Assembly: GCA_964393615.1 (NCBI GenBank)
Contig: CAYMUR010000018.1
Span: 1-64,000 of the forward strand
Origin: CAYMUR01 sp964393615
Lineage (GTDB): Bacteria; Planctomycetota; Planctomycetia; Pirellulales; Pirellulaceae
Reading direction: 5' to 3'
DNA length: 64,000 nucleotides
The position numbers were made by a program, and so were the translations under genes. Shown here one piece after another: positions 9,287 through 18,815 of the stretch; the stretch's first letter is position 1, and every line of letters begins with the position of its first letter. A model generated the notes under the pieces. It made no database searches. It worked only from the letters and a program-made list of their open reading frames with translations, and had not been told where the DNA came from.

Positions 9287-9465
9287 GAGGTAGGACCAGG
9301 GAACGTGGAACACACGGCTGTGGCCTGCAAGCGGCGCTGGATGTGGTTTGTTTGCGATATCATGGTAAATAAGTATTTGTAAATAAGAATATGAAGTGCA
9401 CGGGCTGGACAACGCTTCTCGATTGAGAAGGGCCTTGATGTACCAAGAATGACGGGAAGTCTACG

Positions 9466-9822
9466 ATGAGAACTACCAAAGGCCCGGCGCGCAACAAAGC
9501 CAAGCGTCGTCTGTTTCGTAAAGTCAAAGGTTACCGCGGTGGTCGAGGTAACTTGCTTCGTACTGCCAAAGAAACTTTGATTCGCGCAGGACAGTTTGCA
9601 TTTCGTGATCGACGTGTTCGTAAGCGCGAATTTCGAAAACTATGGATCATTCGCATCAATGCGGCAGTACGCGAGCGCGGGATACGATACAGTACCTTTG
9701 TCCATGGCCTTCAGGAAGCCAATATTGAGTTGGATCGAAAGATGCTTTCCGAGATGGCAATACATGATCCAGCTGCCTTCGATGCAGTCGTCGAACAGGT
9801 CAAAGAGGCGATGGCTGCGTAA
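9466..9822 (+). CDS. rplT: 50S ribosomal protein L20
   Basis: A 118-residue protein, the normal L20 length, with the hallmark segments [37 protein letters not shown] and [19 protein letters not shown]. It binds 23S rRNA early in large-subunit assembly. In many bacteria it also represses its own operon through a leader RNA. The 180 bases before it hold the repeat and no structure that I can assign as a leader. It is followed by pheS. Confidence 0.97.
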   Translation: MRTTKGPARNKAKRRLFRKVKGYRGGRGNLLRTAKETLIRAGQFAFRDRRVRKREFRKLWIIRINAAVRERGIRYSTFVHGLQEANIELDRKMLSEMAIHDPAAFDAVVEQVKEAMAA

Positions 9823-9977
9823 TGCAGCGAGTCTCCCGCTGTGTTGCTTTGCTTTCCACAGCCGAGCAGAGACATTGTTGCGTTCTTGGTGGAGAAGTAT
9901 TTTCTGGTTTTTCATTTTTGGTTTTGGAGACTGCTGGCCGGTCCGTTCCAACCCAAGTCGCTGCTCAGCTTACAAGC

Positions 9978-10997
9978 ATGCAACTCTCTGAATTTCAACA
10001 ACAACTCGACGATTTGAAGTGTTCTGCGCAAAAAGCCTTTGCCCAAGCGACAGATACGGAGTCGCTCGAAGCTGCGCGTGTACAATACGTGGGGTCGAAA
10101 AGTGGCGAATTGAAGACGTTGCAGAAGCTGCTGGGAAAGATTGCTAAATCGGAAAAACCTGCGGCGGGCAAGTCGTTCAATGAGGCAAAGCAACAGGTTG
10201 AATCCGCTTTGGCATCCAGTGTCTTGCGCCTCCAACAAGGCGCAGAGGTGGGGGATTGCCAGGACCAGTTTGATCCTACCATACCTGGCCCACGTCCTCG
10301 TCTGGGACATTTACACCCGATCACACAGACGATCGAGGAACTCAAAGATATTATGGGCCGACTTGGATTTTCCGTAGCCGAAGGGCCTGAAATCGAGGAC
10401 GAATGGCACAATTTTGAAGCACTTAACATACCGCTATCGCATCCGGCGCGCGATCCGCTGGACAACTTTTACCTTTCTGTTGGCGAAACGACCCATGGTC
10501 AAACCATGCTGATGCGGAGTCAGACGAGTACTGTGCAAATACGTGTCATGGAAAACAAGCCACCGCCAGTGCGAATTGTTTCCTTGGGGAGGGTGTATCG
10601 TCCTGACACGCCTGATGCAACGCACTTGCCGATGTTTCATCAGATTGAAGGTTTGCTGGTGGATCGGCAGGTTACCATGGCAGATCTCAAATCGGTACTA
10701 CGGATGTTTGCCACCAGTTATTTAGGGACGGAAGTTCACGTGCGATTTCGTCCTTCGTTTTTTCCGTTTACTGAACCGAGTGTCGAAGTCGACATGCGTT
10801 GGCAGGATCGTTGGCTGGAAATGGGCGGCGCAGGGATGATCGATCCGGCCGTGCTAAAATCAGTAGGTTATGATCCCGAAGAAGTATCTGGTTTTGCGTT
10901 TGGACTCGGTATCGAACGGCTTTGTGCGCGCCGCCATGGTATCGATGACATTCGAGAGATTTACAAAAATGACGTAAGGTTTTTACATCAGTTTTGA
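9978..10997 (+). CDS. pheS: Phenylalanyl-tRNA synthetase alpha subunit
   Basis: A 339-residue PheS: an N-terminal coiled-coil tRNA-binding arm (about 1-100), then the class II core with HPITQTIEELKDIMGRLGF, motif 2 (FHQIEGLLVD), and motif 3 close to the C-terminus (FGLGIERLCARRHGIDDIRE). It charges tRNA-Phe as an alpha2-beta2 enzyme with PheT. The start at 9978 (MQLSEFQQQL) gives the family length. The frame is open back to an ATG at 9822 that overlaps the rplT stop, but that 52-residue extension is Cys/Val-rich and unlike PheS. pheT follows after 48 bases. Confidence 0.95.
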   Translation: MQLSEFQQQLDDLKCSAQKAFAQATDTESLEAARVQYVGSKSGELKTLQKLLGKIAKSEKPAAGKSFNEAKQQVESALASSVLRLQQGAEVGDCQDQFDPTIPGPRPRLGHLHPITQTIEELKDIMGRLGFSVAEGPEIEDEWHNFEALNIPLSHPARDPLDNFYLSVGETTHGQTMLMRSQTSTVQIRVMENKPPPVRIVSLGRVYRPDTPDATHLPMFHQIEGLLVDRQVTMADLKSVLRMFATSYLGTEVHVRFRPSFFPFTEPSVEVDMRWQDRWLEMGGAGMIDPAVLKSVGYDPEEVSGFAFGLGIERLCARRHGIDDIREIYKNDVRFLHQF

Positions 10998-11045
10998 CCG
11001 CCCGGCGGTACAAAATGGATGTCATCACGTCGAGGAATCGCGACC

Positions 11046-13061
11046 ATGCTCGTTTCCTGGAATTGGCTCAGAGAATACCTCACTCTGGAAGTGGGTCCGG
11101 CCGAACTTGCCGATCGTTTGACGATGGCTGGTCTAAACCATGAAGGAAGTCATGAGGTGGGTGACGACTTGGCCATCGATCTGGAAGTTACCAGTAACCG
11201 TCCAGACTGCCTGGGACACATTGGTGTGGCGCGAGAGGCGAGTGTGTTGTTTCAACAGAAACTCCGGCTGCCTGAAGCGAAACCGCCTGCAGGCGAGACA
11301 TCGGTTGACCAATGGGCCAACGTGACATTGGAGTGCCCTGATCTTTGTTATCGTTATACGGGCCGGATTATTCGTGGTGTTCGGGTTGGTCCCAGTCCTG
11401 ATTGGCTAGCGCAGCGATTACAAACGATTGGGATTGGGGTTGTTAACAATATTGTTGACATCACGAATTATGTTTGCATGGAGTTCGGTCAACCATTGCA
11501 TGCGTTTGACATGTCCAAATTACGGGACCGTCGCATTGTCGTGCGTCAAGCTGTGCCGCAGGAAACCTTGGTGGCCATCAATCATCGCACCTATACCCTT
11601 GATCCGGGCATGTGTGTTATCGCTGATGCTGAATGTGCTGTGGCATTGGGAGGTGTGATGGGAGGTGCTGAGACCGAAGTTACCGACAAAACGGTAGACT
11701 TATTGGTGGAGGCTGCGGAGTTTGACCCAGTATCGATACGCAATACAGCTCGTCAACTTAATTTACACAGTCCTTCGTCATATCGGTTTGAGAGAGGGGT
11801 GGATTCCCATGGTGTTGATTGGGCCAGTCGCCGTTGTTGCGAGTTGATCCTGGAACTGGCAGGGGGTGAATTGGCAAGAGGAGTGATTGACGTGGGACGA
11901 CCTCCATTGCCCCGCGAGCCGATTACATTGCGCATGAGCCAACTCCCACGGATTCTTGGCATCGATATGGATCACGATATTGTTGCTCGTATCTTGCGTG
12001 AGCTGGGAAACCAGTCGACCTCGTGTGATGAACAATCAATCGAAGTCATTCCTCCGACTTGGCGCCGTGACTTGTCACGGGAAATCGATTTGGTCGAAGA
12101 AGTAGCCAGAATCCATGGTTATGAAAATATACCGGAAGATGTGCGGGTGCCGATGGTGTCTTCGCATCGATCGGATTCTGACCGTGCACTTGAAATCGTC
12201 CGTCGCGTGTTGACGGGTGCAGGTTTTGACGAGGCCATGACCTATAGTGTGGTTTCAGAAGAAGTCTCTAATTGTTTTAGTCCTTGGACATCTGCATTGC
12301 CACTGCGTAGCAGTACGCCAATGTTAAAGGGAGCCGATTGTTTACGTCGCAGTCTCATTCCTAGCTTGTTAGGTGCTCGGCGTGTCAACGAATCGCTTTC
12401 GAATGATGCCATTGAGTTGTTTGAAACGGCGCGAGTTTATTGGTCTGAGAGCTCCGGTTTACCGCATGAAGAACTGATGTTAGGAATTACCAGCGGCGGT
12501 GATTTTTTATCGCTCAAAGGGGTGATCGAAAGTCTGGTGGCGGTTATCCAGCCAACGGCCACGCTTGCTGTCCGAGATGTGTCACATGAATTGTTGGATG
12601 AGACTCACAGTGCAGAATTGTGGATCGGTGAACAGCGGGTAGGTTATCTTGGCCAAGTCAGTGCAGCGGGATTGAAACAAATGTCGTTGCGCACACCGGC
12701 AACCGTTGCGGAACTACAGTTTTCTGCATTGGCATCTCTGGCTGACCTTAAACGACAACACCGCAAACAAAGTCCTTATCCCGCCGTTGTGCGGGATCTC
12801 AACTTGGTAGTGGACGAACAGGTCCGCTGGCACGAGATTGATGACACCGTCCGTAGTACGGCAGGAGAATTGCTGGAATCGATTAACTTTCACGAACCGT
12901 ATCGTGACCCAGACAAGGATGGGCCGGGCAAGAAGCGGTTGTTGTTTTCGGTGACGTTTCGTTCTCTCGAACGTACACTGACTGGCGAAGAAATCGATGC
13001 TCTACGTGAAAACATTGTAAGTGCCTGCCACCAGAAGTGTGGTTCCAGTATGATTGATTAA
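11046..13061 (+). CDS. pheT: Phenylalanyl-tRNA synthetase beta subunit, short form
   Basis: A 671-residue PheT, shorter than the roughly 795 residues of E. coli. The sequence passes from the N-terminal strand (MLVSWNWLREYLTLEV) straight to DLEVTSNRPDCLGHIGVARE, so the EMAP-like tRNA-binding domain normally inserted near residues 40-150 is missing. The B3/B4 editing region (VVNNIVDITNYV, QPLHAFDM), B5, the catalytic-like core and the C-terminal FDX-ACB anticodon-binding domain (YPAVVRDLNLVVD onward) are present. The ATG at 11046 is the natural family start; the frame is open 27 bases further upstream. It forms the heterotetramer with PheS. Confidence 0.95.
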   Translation: MLVSWNWLREYLTLEVGPAELADRLTMAGLNHEGSHEVGDDLAIDLEVTSNRPDCLGHIGVAREASVLFQQKLRLPEAKPPAGETSVDQWANVTLECPDLCYRYTGRIIRGVRVGPSPDWLAQRLQTIGIGVVNNIVDITNYVCMEFGQPLHAFDMSKLRDRRIVVRQAVPQETLVAINHRTYTLDPGMCVIADAECAVALGGVMGGAETEVTDKTVDLLVEAAEFDPVSIRNTARQLNLHSPSSYRFERGVDSHGVDWASRRCCELILELAGGELARGVIDVGRPPLPREPITLRMSQLPRILGIDMDHDIVARILRELGNQSTSCDEQSIEVIPPTWRRDLSREIDLVEEVARIHGYENIPEDVRVPMVSSHRSDSDRALEIVRRVLTGAGFDEAMTYSVVSEEVSNCFSPWTSALPLRSSTPMLKGADCLRRSLIPSLLGARRVNESLSNDAIELFETARVYWSESSGLPHEELMLGITSGGDFLSLKGVIESLVAVIQPTATLAVRDVSHELLDETHSAELWIGEQRVGYLGQVSAAGLKQMSLRTPATVAELQFSALASLADLKRQHRKQSPYPAVVRDLNLVVDEQVRWHEIDDTVRSTAGELLESINFHEPYRDPDKDGPGKKRLLFSVTFRSLERTLTGEEIDALRENIVSACHQKCGSSMID

Positions 13062-13096
13062 TGGGTGTCGGTTGACTGCCTTGGCACGTTGTATCA

Positions 13097-14098
13097 TTAA
13101 TCGGATTGTTGTTTCGTAGGCCGTGGAGTCAGTAGGAGTGCCACCATGGTCAATGCGATACCTGTCATCTGTAGAGTTCCTGCTGGTTCGCCAAACAGAA
13201 AAATACCACACAAGGCACACAACATCACTTGGGAGGCAGTCAACAAATTGGCATGGATGACTGTCAAGTGCTGCAGCGATTTTCCCAGTGCATAAAAGGC
13301 GATGGCATTAAAAACACCAGCCAGAATCATTACCCACAGATTGTCTACCTCAAGAATCGTGCGAGAAGGCTGCGTGTGCCAACATGTCCATGTGCCGAGT
13401 ACTACAACACCAGTCAGGCTGACCGTAAGAAGCGTGGCAATTAATGACGTGCCTTCGGACAATGCTCGGCGAATCACTACGTTACAAACGCTGTAACTGA
13501 ATCCTGACAGACAGGCAGCCCCCAAACCGAATCCTAGTTGCCAGCGTGAAATTTGGCCAATATCCAGGTGGTGAATTGCCGCCACACTCTGGTCCGCCAC
13601 CGCACTGAGTATCGCAATGGACAAGACAAGTAGTAGGATGGCTAGCGCGGAACTTGGGCGGATCGGTTCGGCCAGCCAAATTCGGGCCAGTACTGCCGAT
13701 CCGATTAATAACATTCCCATGGAGAGTGGAACGCTTAAAGCCAGTCCAATCTGTCCCAAAGACCATTGAAACGCGACGTTGCCAGTCAGCTGCATGAAAA
13801 CGCCTGCCAGCACCAGACGAATGATCCAGTGCATCCTCAACAATGGGTGTAAGCCATACCGTATTTGCCAGACCAAGGTGGTTCCTGTGACCAACACCAG
13901 AGGAATGGCTTTGACGAAGGAGACAAACACCGGATCATTCTCAATAGCCACTCTGCGTAGACAGATGTTGGCGGCTGTGTAACCTGCGGCGCTTACCATT
14001 CCAGCCACCACCCCTCGCACAAAAGAAGCATTTGTTTTAGTCGACATCTGGGGAGATGTAGATGACTTGGTCACAGGACGAGACAAACGGTCGGACAT
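13097..14098 (-). CDS. EamA-family (DMT) transporter
   Basis: A 333-residue integral membrane protein with about ten hydrophobic helices arranged as two EamA repeats. The first begins at VVAGMVSAAGYTAANICLRR and the second near residue 185 (GLGAACLSGFSYSVCNVVIRR). DMT transporters export or import small metabolites such as amino acids or nucleotide sugars; the substrate is unknown here. The first 25 residues are polar and Ser/Thr-rich, so a start at the internal Met (MSTKTNASF) is also possible. It converges with pheT, 35 bases away. A GTTTTGG/CCAAAAC hairpin lies 56 bases upstream of its start. Confidence 0.85.
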   Translation of the reverse strand: MSDRLSRPVTKSSTSPQMSTKTNASFVRGVVAGMVSAAGYTAANICLRRVAIENDPVFVSFVKAIPLVLVTGTTLVWQIRYGLHPLLRMHWIIRLVLAGVFMQLTGNVAFQWSLGQIGLALSVPLSMGMLLIGSAVLARIWLAEPIRPSSALAILLLVLSIAILSAVADQSVAAIHHLDIGQISRWQLGFGLGAACLSGFSYSVCNVVIRRALSEGTSLIATLLTVSLTGVVVLGTWTCWHTQPSRTILEVDNLWVMILAGVFNAIAFYALGKSLQHLTVIHANLLTASQVMLCALCGIFLFGEPAGTLQMTGIALTMVALLLTPRPTKQQSD

Positions 14099-14651
14099 GG
14101 AGACCTTTGGATTTCGGTATATCGAATTTGCGGTGTTTCAAAAAGGGTTGCATGTTTTGGGCAATAGCCAAAACCATACTGACCGATGGAGGGCAGGAGT
14201 GAGGCGACCAGCGATTCCATGATTAGTTTGGAAGTGGTCCATTAGGATAGTCCTTTTGTACAAATGATTGTGCCTCATTAGAACTTATTGTAAAACATTA
14301 AAATATCAGCGGTTGGGGAAACTATCAAAATAAAAGGCCACCCGATTCATGAGTGGTTCCTGACCTTGGTAGCCAGCTCACCTATGGTGTGTATGCATTC
14401 CGTGGAAACTATAATTTTTGAATGGCTCTGGTTTCTGGCTACCGGTCTTCCAGGGAGTCGGTGGCAAACATAGAGTGTTTACACCAGGTTCCCAAGGCGA
14501 ATCGCATGAATCTGATGGGGTGCAGCAGACAGGAGATATCGAATTAAATAACTTCCTGTTAGCATATCATGATTGCGTGTTCAACATCTGTTCCAGAGGG
14601 TCGACTTTGTTTTACTCCTGATCCATACATTCCGAGTTGGAGGTAATGAAC
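14099..14651. other. Intergenic region between divergent EamA and SDR genes
   Basis: No gene is supported in this 550-base stretch. It holds a perfect 7-bp hairpin (GTTTTGG at 14154-14160, 7-base loop, CCAAAAC at 14168-14174), which could be an operator or RNA hairpin near the EamA start. GGAGG at 14639-14643 is the ribosome-binding site of the SDR gene. Confidence 0.5.
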
Positions 14652-15422
14652 GTGAATTTACAAGGCAAGGTTGCATTGGTCACTGGTGCTGCAGGAGGCA
14701 TTGGCCAGGGTTGTGCAGTGGAATTGGCTCGTTGTGGTGCCGATGTAGTGGTTAATGGTCGTCCAGGCGGGACCAGTTTGTCGACGACATGTCAACAAAT
14801 AGAGAGTTTGGGGAGCAAGGCGATACCGATCGAGGCGAATGCGTTTCAGCGATCTGACTGTGAACAAATGATATCCCAAACGCTAAGTGCTGCCGGTAGG
14901 ATTGACATTCTGGTTAGCAATCCAGCCAATGGTCACCGATGTGCATTTTTGGATTTTGATCCCGACGAATTTGAACGGAATATCAAAGGCACCCTGACAG
15001 CCGGTTTTCACATGGCACAGTTAGTTGCTCGGCACATGGTGGAGCGTGGCGAGGGTGGGAAAATTATTTTTATCTCTAGCGTACATGCTGAAATGCCATA
15101 CCCTCCGTGCGTTTCCTACAACGCTTCAAAAGCAGGGTTAAATCACATGTCCAGTTCGATAGCCGTGGAGTTGTTTAAACACCATATCAATGTCAACTGT
15201 ATCAACCCGGGTTGGATTGATACGCCGGGAGAACGACGTGATTTTACCGAGGAACAGATTCAGCGTGAGGGTCGAAAACTCCCCTGGGGCCGTATGGGGA
15301 CATCAGCGGATATTGGCCGTGCTGCGGCATTTTTAGCTTCCGATGACGCCGATTATATTACGGGTACTGCCCTCCGTGTCGATGGTGGATATGTCTACAA
15401 GGATGCGGCCCCGCCTGCCTGA
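14652..15422 (+). CDS. Short-chain dehydrogenase/reductase (SDR)
   Basis: A 256-residue classical SDR. The NAD(P)-binding glycine motif is TGAAGGIGQG, the catalytic Ser/Tyr/Lys set appears as ISSVHAEMPYPPCVSYNASK, and the C-terminus has the family ending ITGTALRVDGGYVY. It oxidises or reduces an alcohol/carbonyl substrate that cannot be named from sequence. The start is a choice: GGAGG ends 8 bases before GTG at 14652 but only 2 bases before ATG at 14646, so the GTG (VNLQGKVALVTG, the usual family beginning) is favoured. Confidence 0.88.
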   Translation: MNLQGKVALVTGAAGGIGQGCAVELARCGADVVVNGRPGGTSLSTTCQQIESLGSKAIPIEANAFQRSDCEQMISQTLSAAGRIDILVSNPANGHRCAFLDFDPDEFERNIKGTLTAGFHMAQLVARHMVERGEGGKIIFISSVHAEMPYPPCVSYNASKAGLNHMSSSIAVELFKHHINVNCINPGWIDTPGERRDFTEEQIQREGRKLPWGRMGTSADIGRAAAFLASDDADYITGTALRVDGGYVYKDAAPPA

Positions 15423-15777
15423 TTTGTGAGGTATTCCGTTTGGGTACCCTATTTGTCGTCAGTGCTGGTCATGGAGTAAGGTTTTTCAGAAGTGTGTTTT
15501 CACATCGTTCATTCAGAAATCTTCTGAAGTTGACCGGTGGTGGTGAAGATCAGGTTGTAGACGACTTATCCTTCTGATCGCATCACAACAAAACCGGTTG
15601 CGATGTTCAGAATATCAGTCTTGCCGCTAGATGTTCGACAGCCACAACGACCGGCAGATCCGTTTGTGTTACGATGCAATCAAGTCAGCGAGCCTTTGTT
15701 TCAGATAGAAATATTGGACCTGACTGAACCTGTCGATTGGGAACGACGCAAATCTATCTGTTTACGGAGGTACTGAT
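15423..15777. other. Intergenic region ending in a strong ribosome-binding site
   Basis: No gene is seen in the first 300 bases. At its end GGAGG (15766-15770) stands 7 bases before a CTG codon at 15778 that is in frame with the amidohydrolase. This site decides the start of the next gene. An in-frame stop lies at 15721-15723. Confidence 0.55.
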
Positions 15778-17058
15778 CTGTCCACTCGCTCGGTATCCGA
15801 AATATCTTTTCGGGCACGCTATCTTTTTCCAATGGATTTACCACCGATCGAGGATGGTGAATTACGGATCCAAGGTGCACACATCGTGGACCATGGGCCA
15901 TCCGCCAGTGGTTCGGTCGCTATCGATTTGGGCAATGTCGCTATTCTTCCAGCCCTGGTGAATGCCCACACCCATCTTGAATTTAGCCAACTTGACAAAC
16001 CGCTGGGCTCACCTGGCATGGCGTTTCACGATTGGATTAATGTCGTTCTGGCATATCGAGAAGCCAATCCATTCAGAGCTGCGAAGGCGATTCGTGTCGG
16101 GCTGGATGAAAGTCTCCGCGCAGGTTCGGTTGCATTAGGAGAAATTGCTACCGGTTCACCGGCGGAAGATATGTATGGTTTATCTGATATGCATACGGTT
16201 TCCTTTACCGAGTTGATTGGATTGTCCAAGATACGGGTCGAGCAACAGTTCGAGATGATACGACAGCTAGAGACCAGTTCTCGTCATTTGTTTCCATCGA
16301 CCGAATATGGCTTGAGTCCCCATGCACCCTATACCGCACACTACGACCTCGTCGACCACGTCTCCCGGTTGTCCACCGTAAAACATTTTCCGATGGCTAT
16401 TCATCTTGCAGAAACCAGGGAGGAGATCCAGTTATTAAAGGATCAAAATGGACCACTCCGAGAGTTACTGGTAAACCATGATGTTTGGGAGCCGACGGCG
16501 TTTCGTCTAGGTACCCGTCCCTTGGACTACCTCCAGTTATTGAGTTGCGCTCATCGGTCTTTAATCATTCACGGCAATTATCTGGACGAGGAAGAAATTC
16601 AATACATTGGTGACAACAGACGTCACATGTCAGTGGTTTACTGTCCACGTACACACGCGTATTTTGGCCATTCACGGTATCCATTAAGCCGAATGCTTGA
16701 CGCTGGTGTGAACGTGGCACTGGGCACTGACTCCAGGGCATCGAATCCCGATTTGGATCTGCTATCCGAAATGCGATATCTTGTTCATGAATTTCCGGAT
16801 TTAAGTAGCCATGCAATATTACGAATGGGTACTATCAATGGTGCGCTTGCCTTGGGTTTGGACAACGTCCTAGGAACGCTCACACCTGGAAAGAAAGCGT
16901 CCTTCATTGCTGTCAGGCTAGCGGAAAATGACCAACCAGATACTGGTTGTTTGGTTCTCGATAACGATTCTTCGATTGAACTGGTTGTTGTCAATGGTCG
17001 GTTGAGATGGTCCACGCAGACCATGCGAGCAGCTGTCCAAAGTTTGTTGGACGCATAA
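15778..17058 (+). CDS. Amidohydrolase-superfamily deaminase, likely CTG start
   Basis: A metal-dependent amidohydrolase of the chlorohydrolase/SAH- and aminofutalosine-deaminase group. Metal and active-site motifs are HTHLEF, HLAE, the later His in IIHGNYL, and GTDSRASNPDLD. From the first ATG (15832) the protein would begin MDLPPIEDGEL, cutting into the conserved N-terminal barrel strands. Reading 18 codons upstream adds SFRARYLFP, which fits the family start, and a CTG at 15778 with GGAGG 7 bases before it is the best initiator. The full product is then 426 residues. The substrate is unproven; a role in the futalosine menaquinone route is possible. The next gene, mnmA, follows 142 bases later. 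Confidence 0.83.
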   Translation: MSTRSVSEISFRARYLFPMDLPPIEDGELRIQGAHIVDHGPSASGSVAIDLGNVAILPALVNAHTHLEFSQLDKPLGSPGMAFHDWINVVLAYREANPFRAAKAIRVGLDESLRAGSVALGEIATGSPAEDMYGLSDMHTVSFTELIGLSKIRVEQQFEMIRQLETSSRHLFPSTEYGLSPHAPYTAHYDLVDHVSRLSTVKHFPMAIHLAETREEIQLLKDQNGPLRELLVNHDVWEPTAFRLGTRPLDYLQLLSCAHRSLIIHGNYLDEEEIQYIGDNRRHMSVVYCPRTHAYFGHSRYPLSRMLDAGVNVALGTDSRASNPDLDLLSEMRYLVHEFPDLSSHAILRMGTINGALALGLDNVLGTLTPGKKASFIAVRLAENDQPDTGCLVLDNDSSIELVVVNGRLRWSTQTMRAAVQSLLDA

Positions 17059-17200
17059 ATGCAGAAGTTGTCAATGGAACGGCTTGCTAATCAACAAGAG
17101 GGACACTACATTTTGTATTTCTGGTTTACCTTCCTTCAATCATGCGGGTGAGCAGGAAAGATTCCTAGGTCAATCCATCTACGATTTGAGTGAATAACAG

Positions 17201-18325
17201 ATGGCACGAGTTGTTTTGGCGATGTCTGGTGGAGTGGATAGTAGTGTCGCAGCACATTTGCTGTGTACAGCTGGTCACGACGTTGTCGGTGTTTTTATGC
17301 GACATGGCACAGAGTCGCCAGTGGCTTGCACGGCAGATACCGGGCAACCTGCCAGTTCCCTACCCATTGTCAATGAGCGTCTGGATCACAAACAAGGTTG
17401 CTGCAGTGCTACGGATGCACATGATGCGAGGCGCGTGGCTGACCGGTTGCAGATACCGTTTTATGCCTTGAATTTGCAGGAGGAATTTGCGCAGATCATG
17501 GATTATTTTGTCACCGAATATTCGGTTGGCAGGACTCCCAATCCATGTGTCATGTGCAACAATTGGATCAAGTTTGGCAAGCTATTTGATTACGCTGACT
17601 CAATCAATGCGGAGTATGTTGCTACGGGTCATTATGCGCAACTTGTTAAGGATGCGGTGACGGGTGCACCCGCATTGTGTCGTGGGGTGGATACGTCCAA
17701 GGACCAGTCCTATGTCTTATTTGGTATCGAGCAAGAATTATTGTCACGTATGCTGCTTCCGGTTGGAGGATATCAGAAACCACAAATTCGTGCGCTGGCG
17801 ACAGAGATTGGTTTAAGCATTGCCGACAAACGCGACAGTCAGGAAATTTGTTTCGTAACGTCCGGAAAGCATGATGAATTTGTTAAGGCCCGGCGAGGAC
17901 AGATTGACATGTCAGGCGAAATTGTGACGACACAAGGTACCGTAGTCGGCACACACTCTGGGATTGAGAGGTTTACGATTGGGCAACGGAAAGGATTAGG
18001 GGTGGCGCTGGGGGAGCCTCGATTTGTGGTACGCATTGAGCCAGAAACACGACGCGTTGTGATTGGCACTCGAACGGAATTGGCGAGGCACGAGCTGACC
18101 GCAGGTGATGCCAATTGGTTGACTGACGTAGCGAAGCATCCCCATCGTTTTCGTTGTACGGCGCAGATCAGGTACAACAGCATTGCTAAACCAGCAACTG
18201 TCGAACTGCTTGGATCCTCTCGTTTTCATGTTCAGTTTGACGAACCACGGCATGGTATAGCACCGGGTCAGGCTGTTGTTTGTTATGAGGGTGACCGTGT
18301 TCTGGGAGGCGGATGGATCGAGTAG
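17201..18325 (+). CDS. mnmA: tRNA-specific 2-thiouridylase MnmA
   Basis: A 374-residue MnmA. The ATP PP-loop is MSGGVDSSVAA at residues 8-18, the first catalytic cysteine lies in RTPNPCVMCNNWIKFG, and the persulfide cysteine in DSQEICFV (about residue 215). The C-terminal beta-barrel holds IGQRKGLGVALGEPRFV. It thiolates uridine 34 of tRNA-Lys, -Glu and -Gln using sulfur delivered by a cysteine desulfurase, which is not in this window. Both catalytic cysteines are present, so it should be active. Confidence 0.95.
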   Translation: MARVVLAMSGGVDSSVAAHLLCTAGHDVVGVFMRHGTESPVACTADTGQPASSLPIVNERLDHKQGCCSATDAHDARRVADRLQIPFYALNLQEEFAQIMDYFVTEYSVGRTPNPCVMCNNWIKFGKLFDYADSINAEYVATGHYAQLVKDAVTGAPALCRGVDTSKDQSYVLFGIEQELLSRMLLPVGGYQKPQIRALATEIGLSIADKRDSQEICFVTSGKHDEFVKARRGQIDMSGEIVTTQGTVVGTHSGIERFTIGQRKGLGVALGEPRFVVRIEPETRRVVIGTRTELARHELTAGDANWLTDVAKHPHRFRCTAQIRYNSIAKPATVELLGSSRFHVQFDEPRHGIAPGQAVVCYEGDRVLGGGWIE

Positions 18326-18815
18326 CGTGATAGGGGTACCATCCGAATCCAGCATTGGATCATGAATTCTATGCAGATAAATCTTGCAAAGTGAGGCGAT
18401 CGTTTCCAGGGAGTCCACGTTAAGGCCTGGCAAGACAACGGTTTGCGGCGGTTGTTGTACAATCTACCGATGCTTTCGTTGGTTTGGTTTAGAGACGAAG
18501 GGCCCTCGTCGAATATCGTGTATCGTGATTGCCAGCCATTCGCTGTTGAAGTCGTAAAATCCGTAGGAGCTTTCGAGACCTATTGCTTCGCCTGAGGGGG
18601 GAGTTCTGAACAAAGTTGCCCTAACAGGCTGGCTGCCGACGACGTGGATCGAGCCACTAAAAAAACAGCGAAGAGAGGGTATGGTATGTTTGGTGACGCT
18701 AATTATTATGTTCCATATGCATGATCTGTAACAGTTTCTGTGCATGATATGCTTACTGGTTTCTAGACGATCATCAGGACACAAAAAAATTGTGCAATCA
18801 TTGGATGGATAGATA
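18326..18815. other. Intergenic region, no gene supported
   Basis: A 490-base stretch between mnmA and the heme-protein gene. Open frames on either strand lack family features, codon character or a good ribosome-binding site. I see no RNA gene or strong hairpin. Confidence 0.4.

Noticed and set aside
9822..9977. 52-residue extension of PheS overlapping the rplT stop
   Set aside because: Composition unlike PheS; MQLSEFQQQL at 9978 gives the normal length.
15014..15032. TGGCAC...TTGCT inside the SDR gene
   Set aside because: Spacing one base too long and intragenic.
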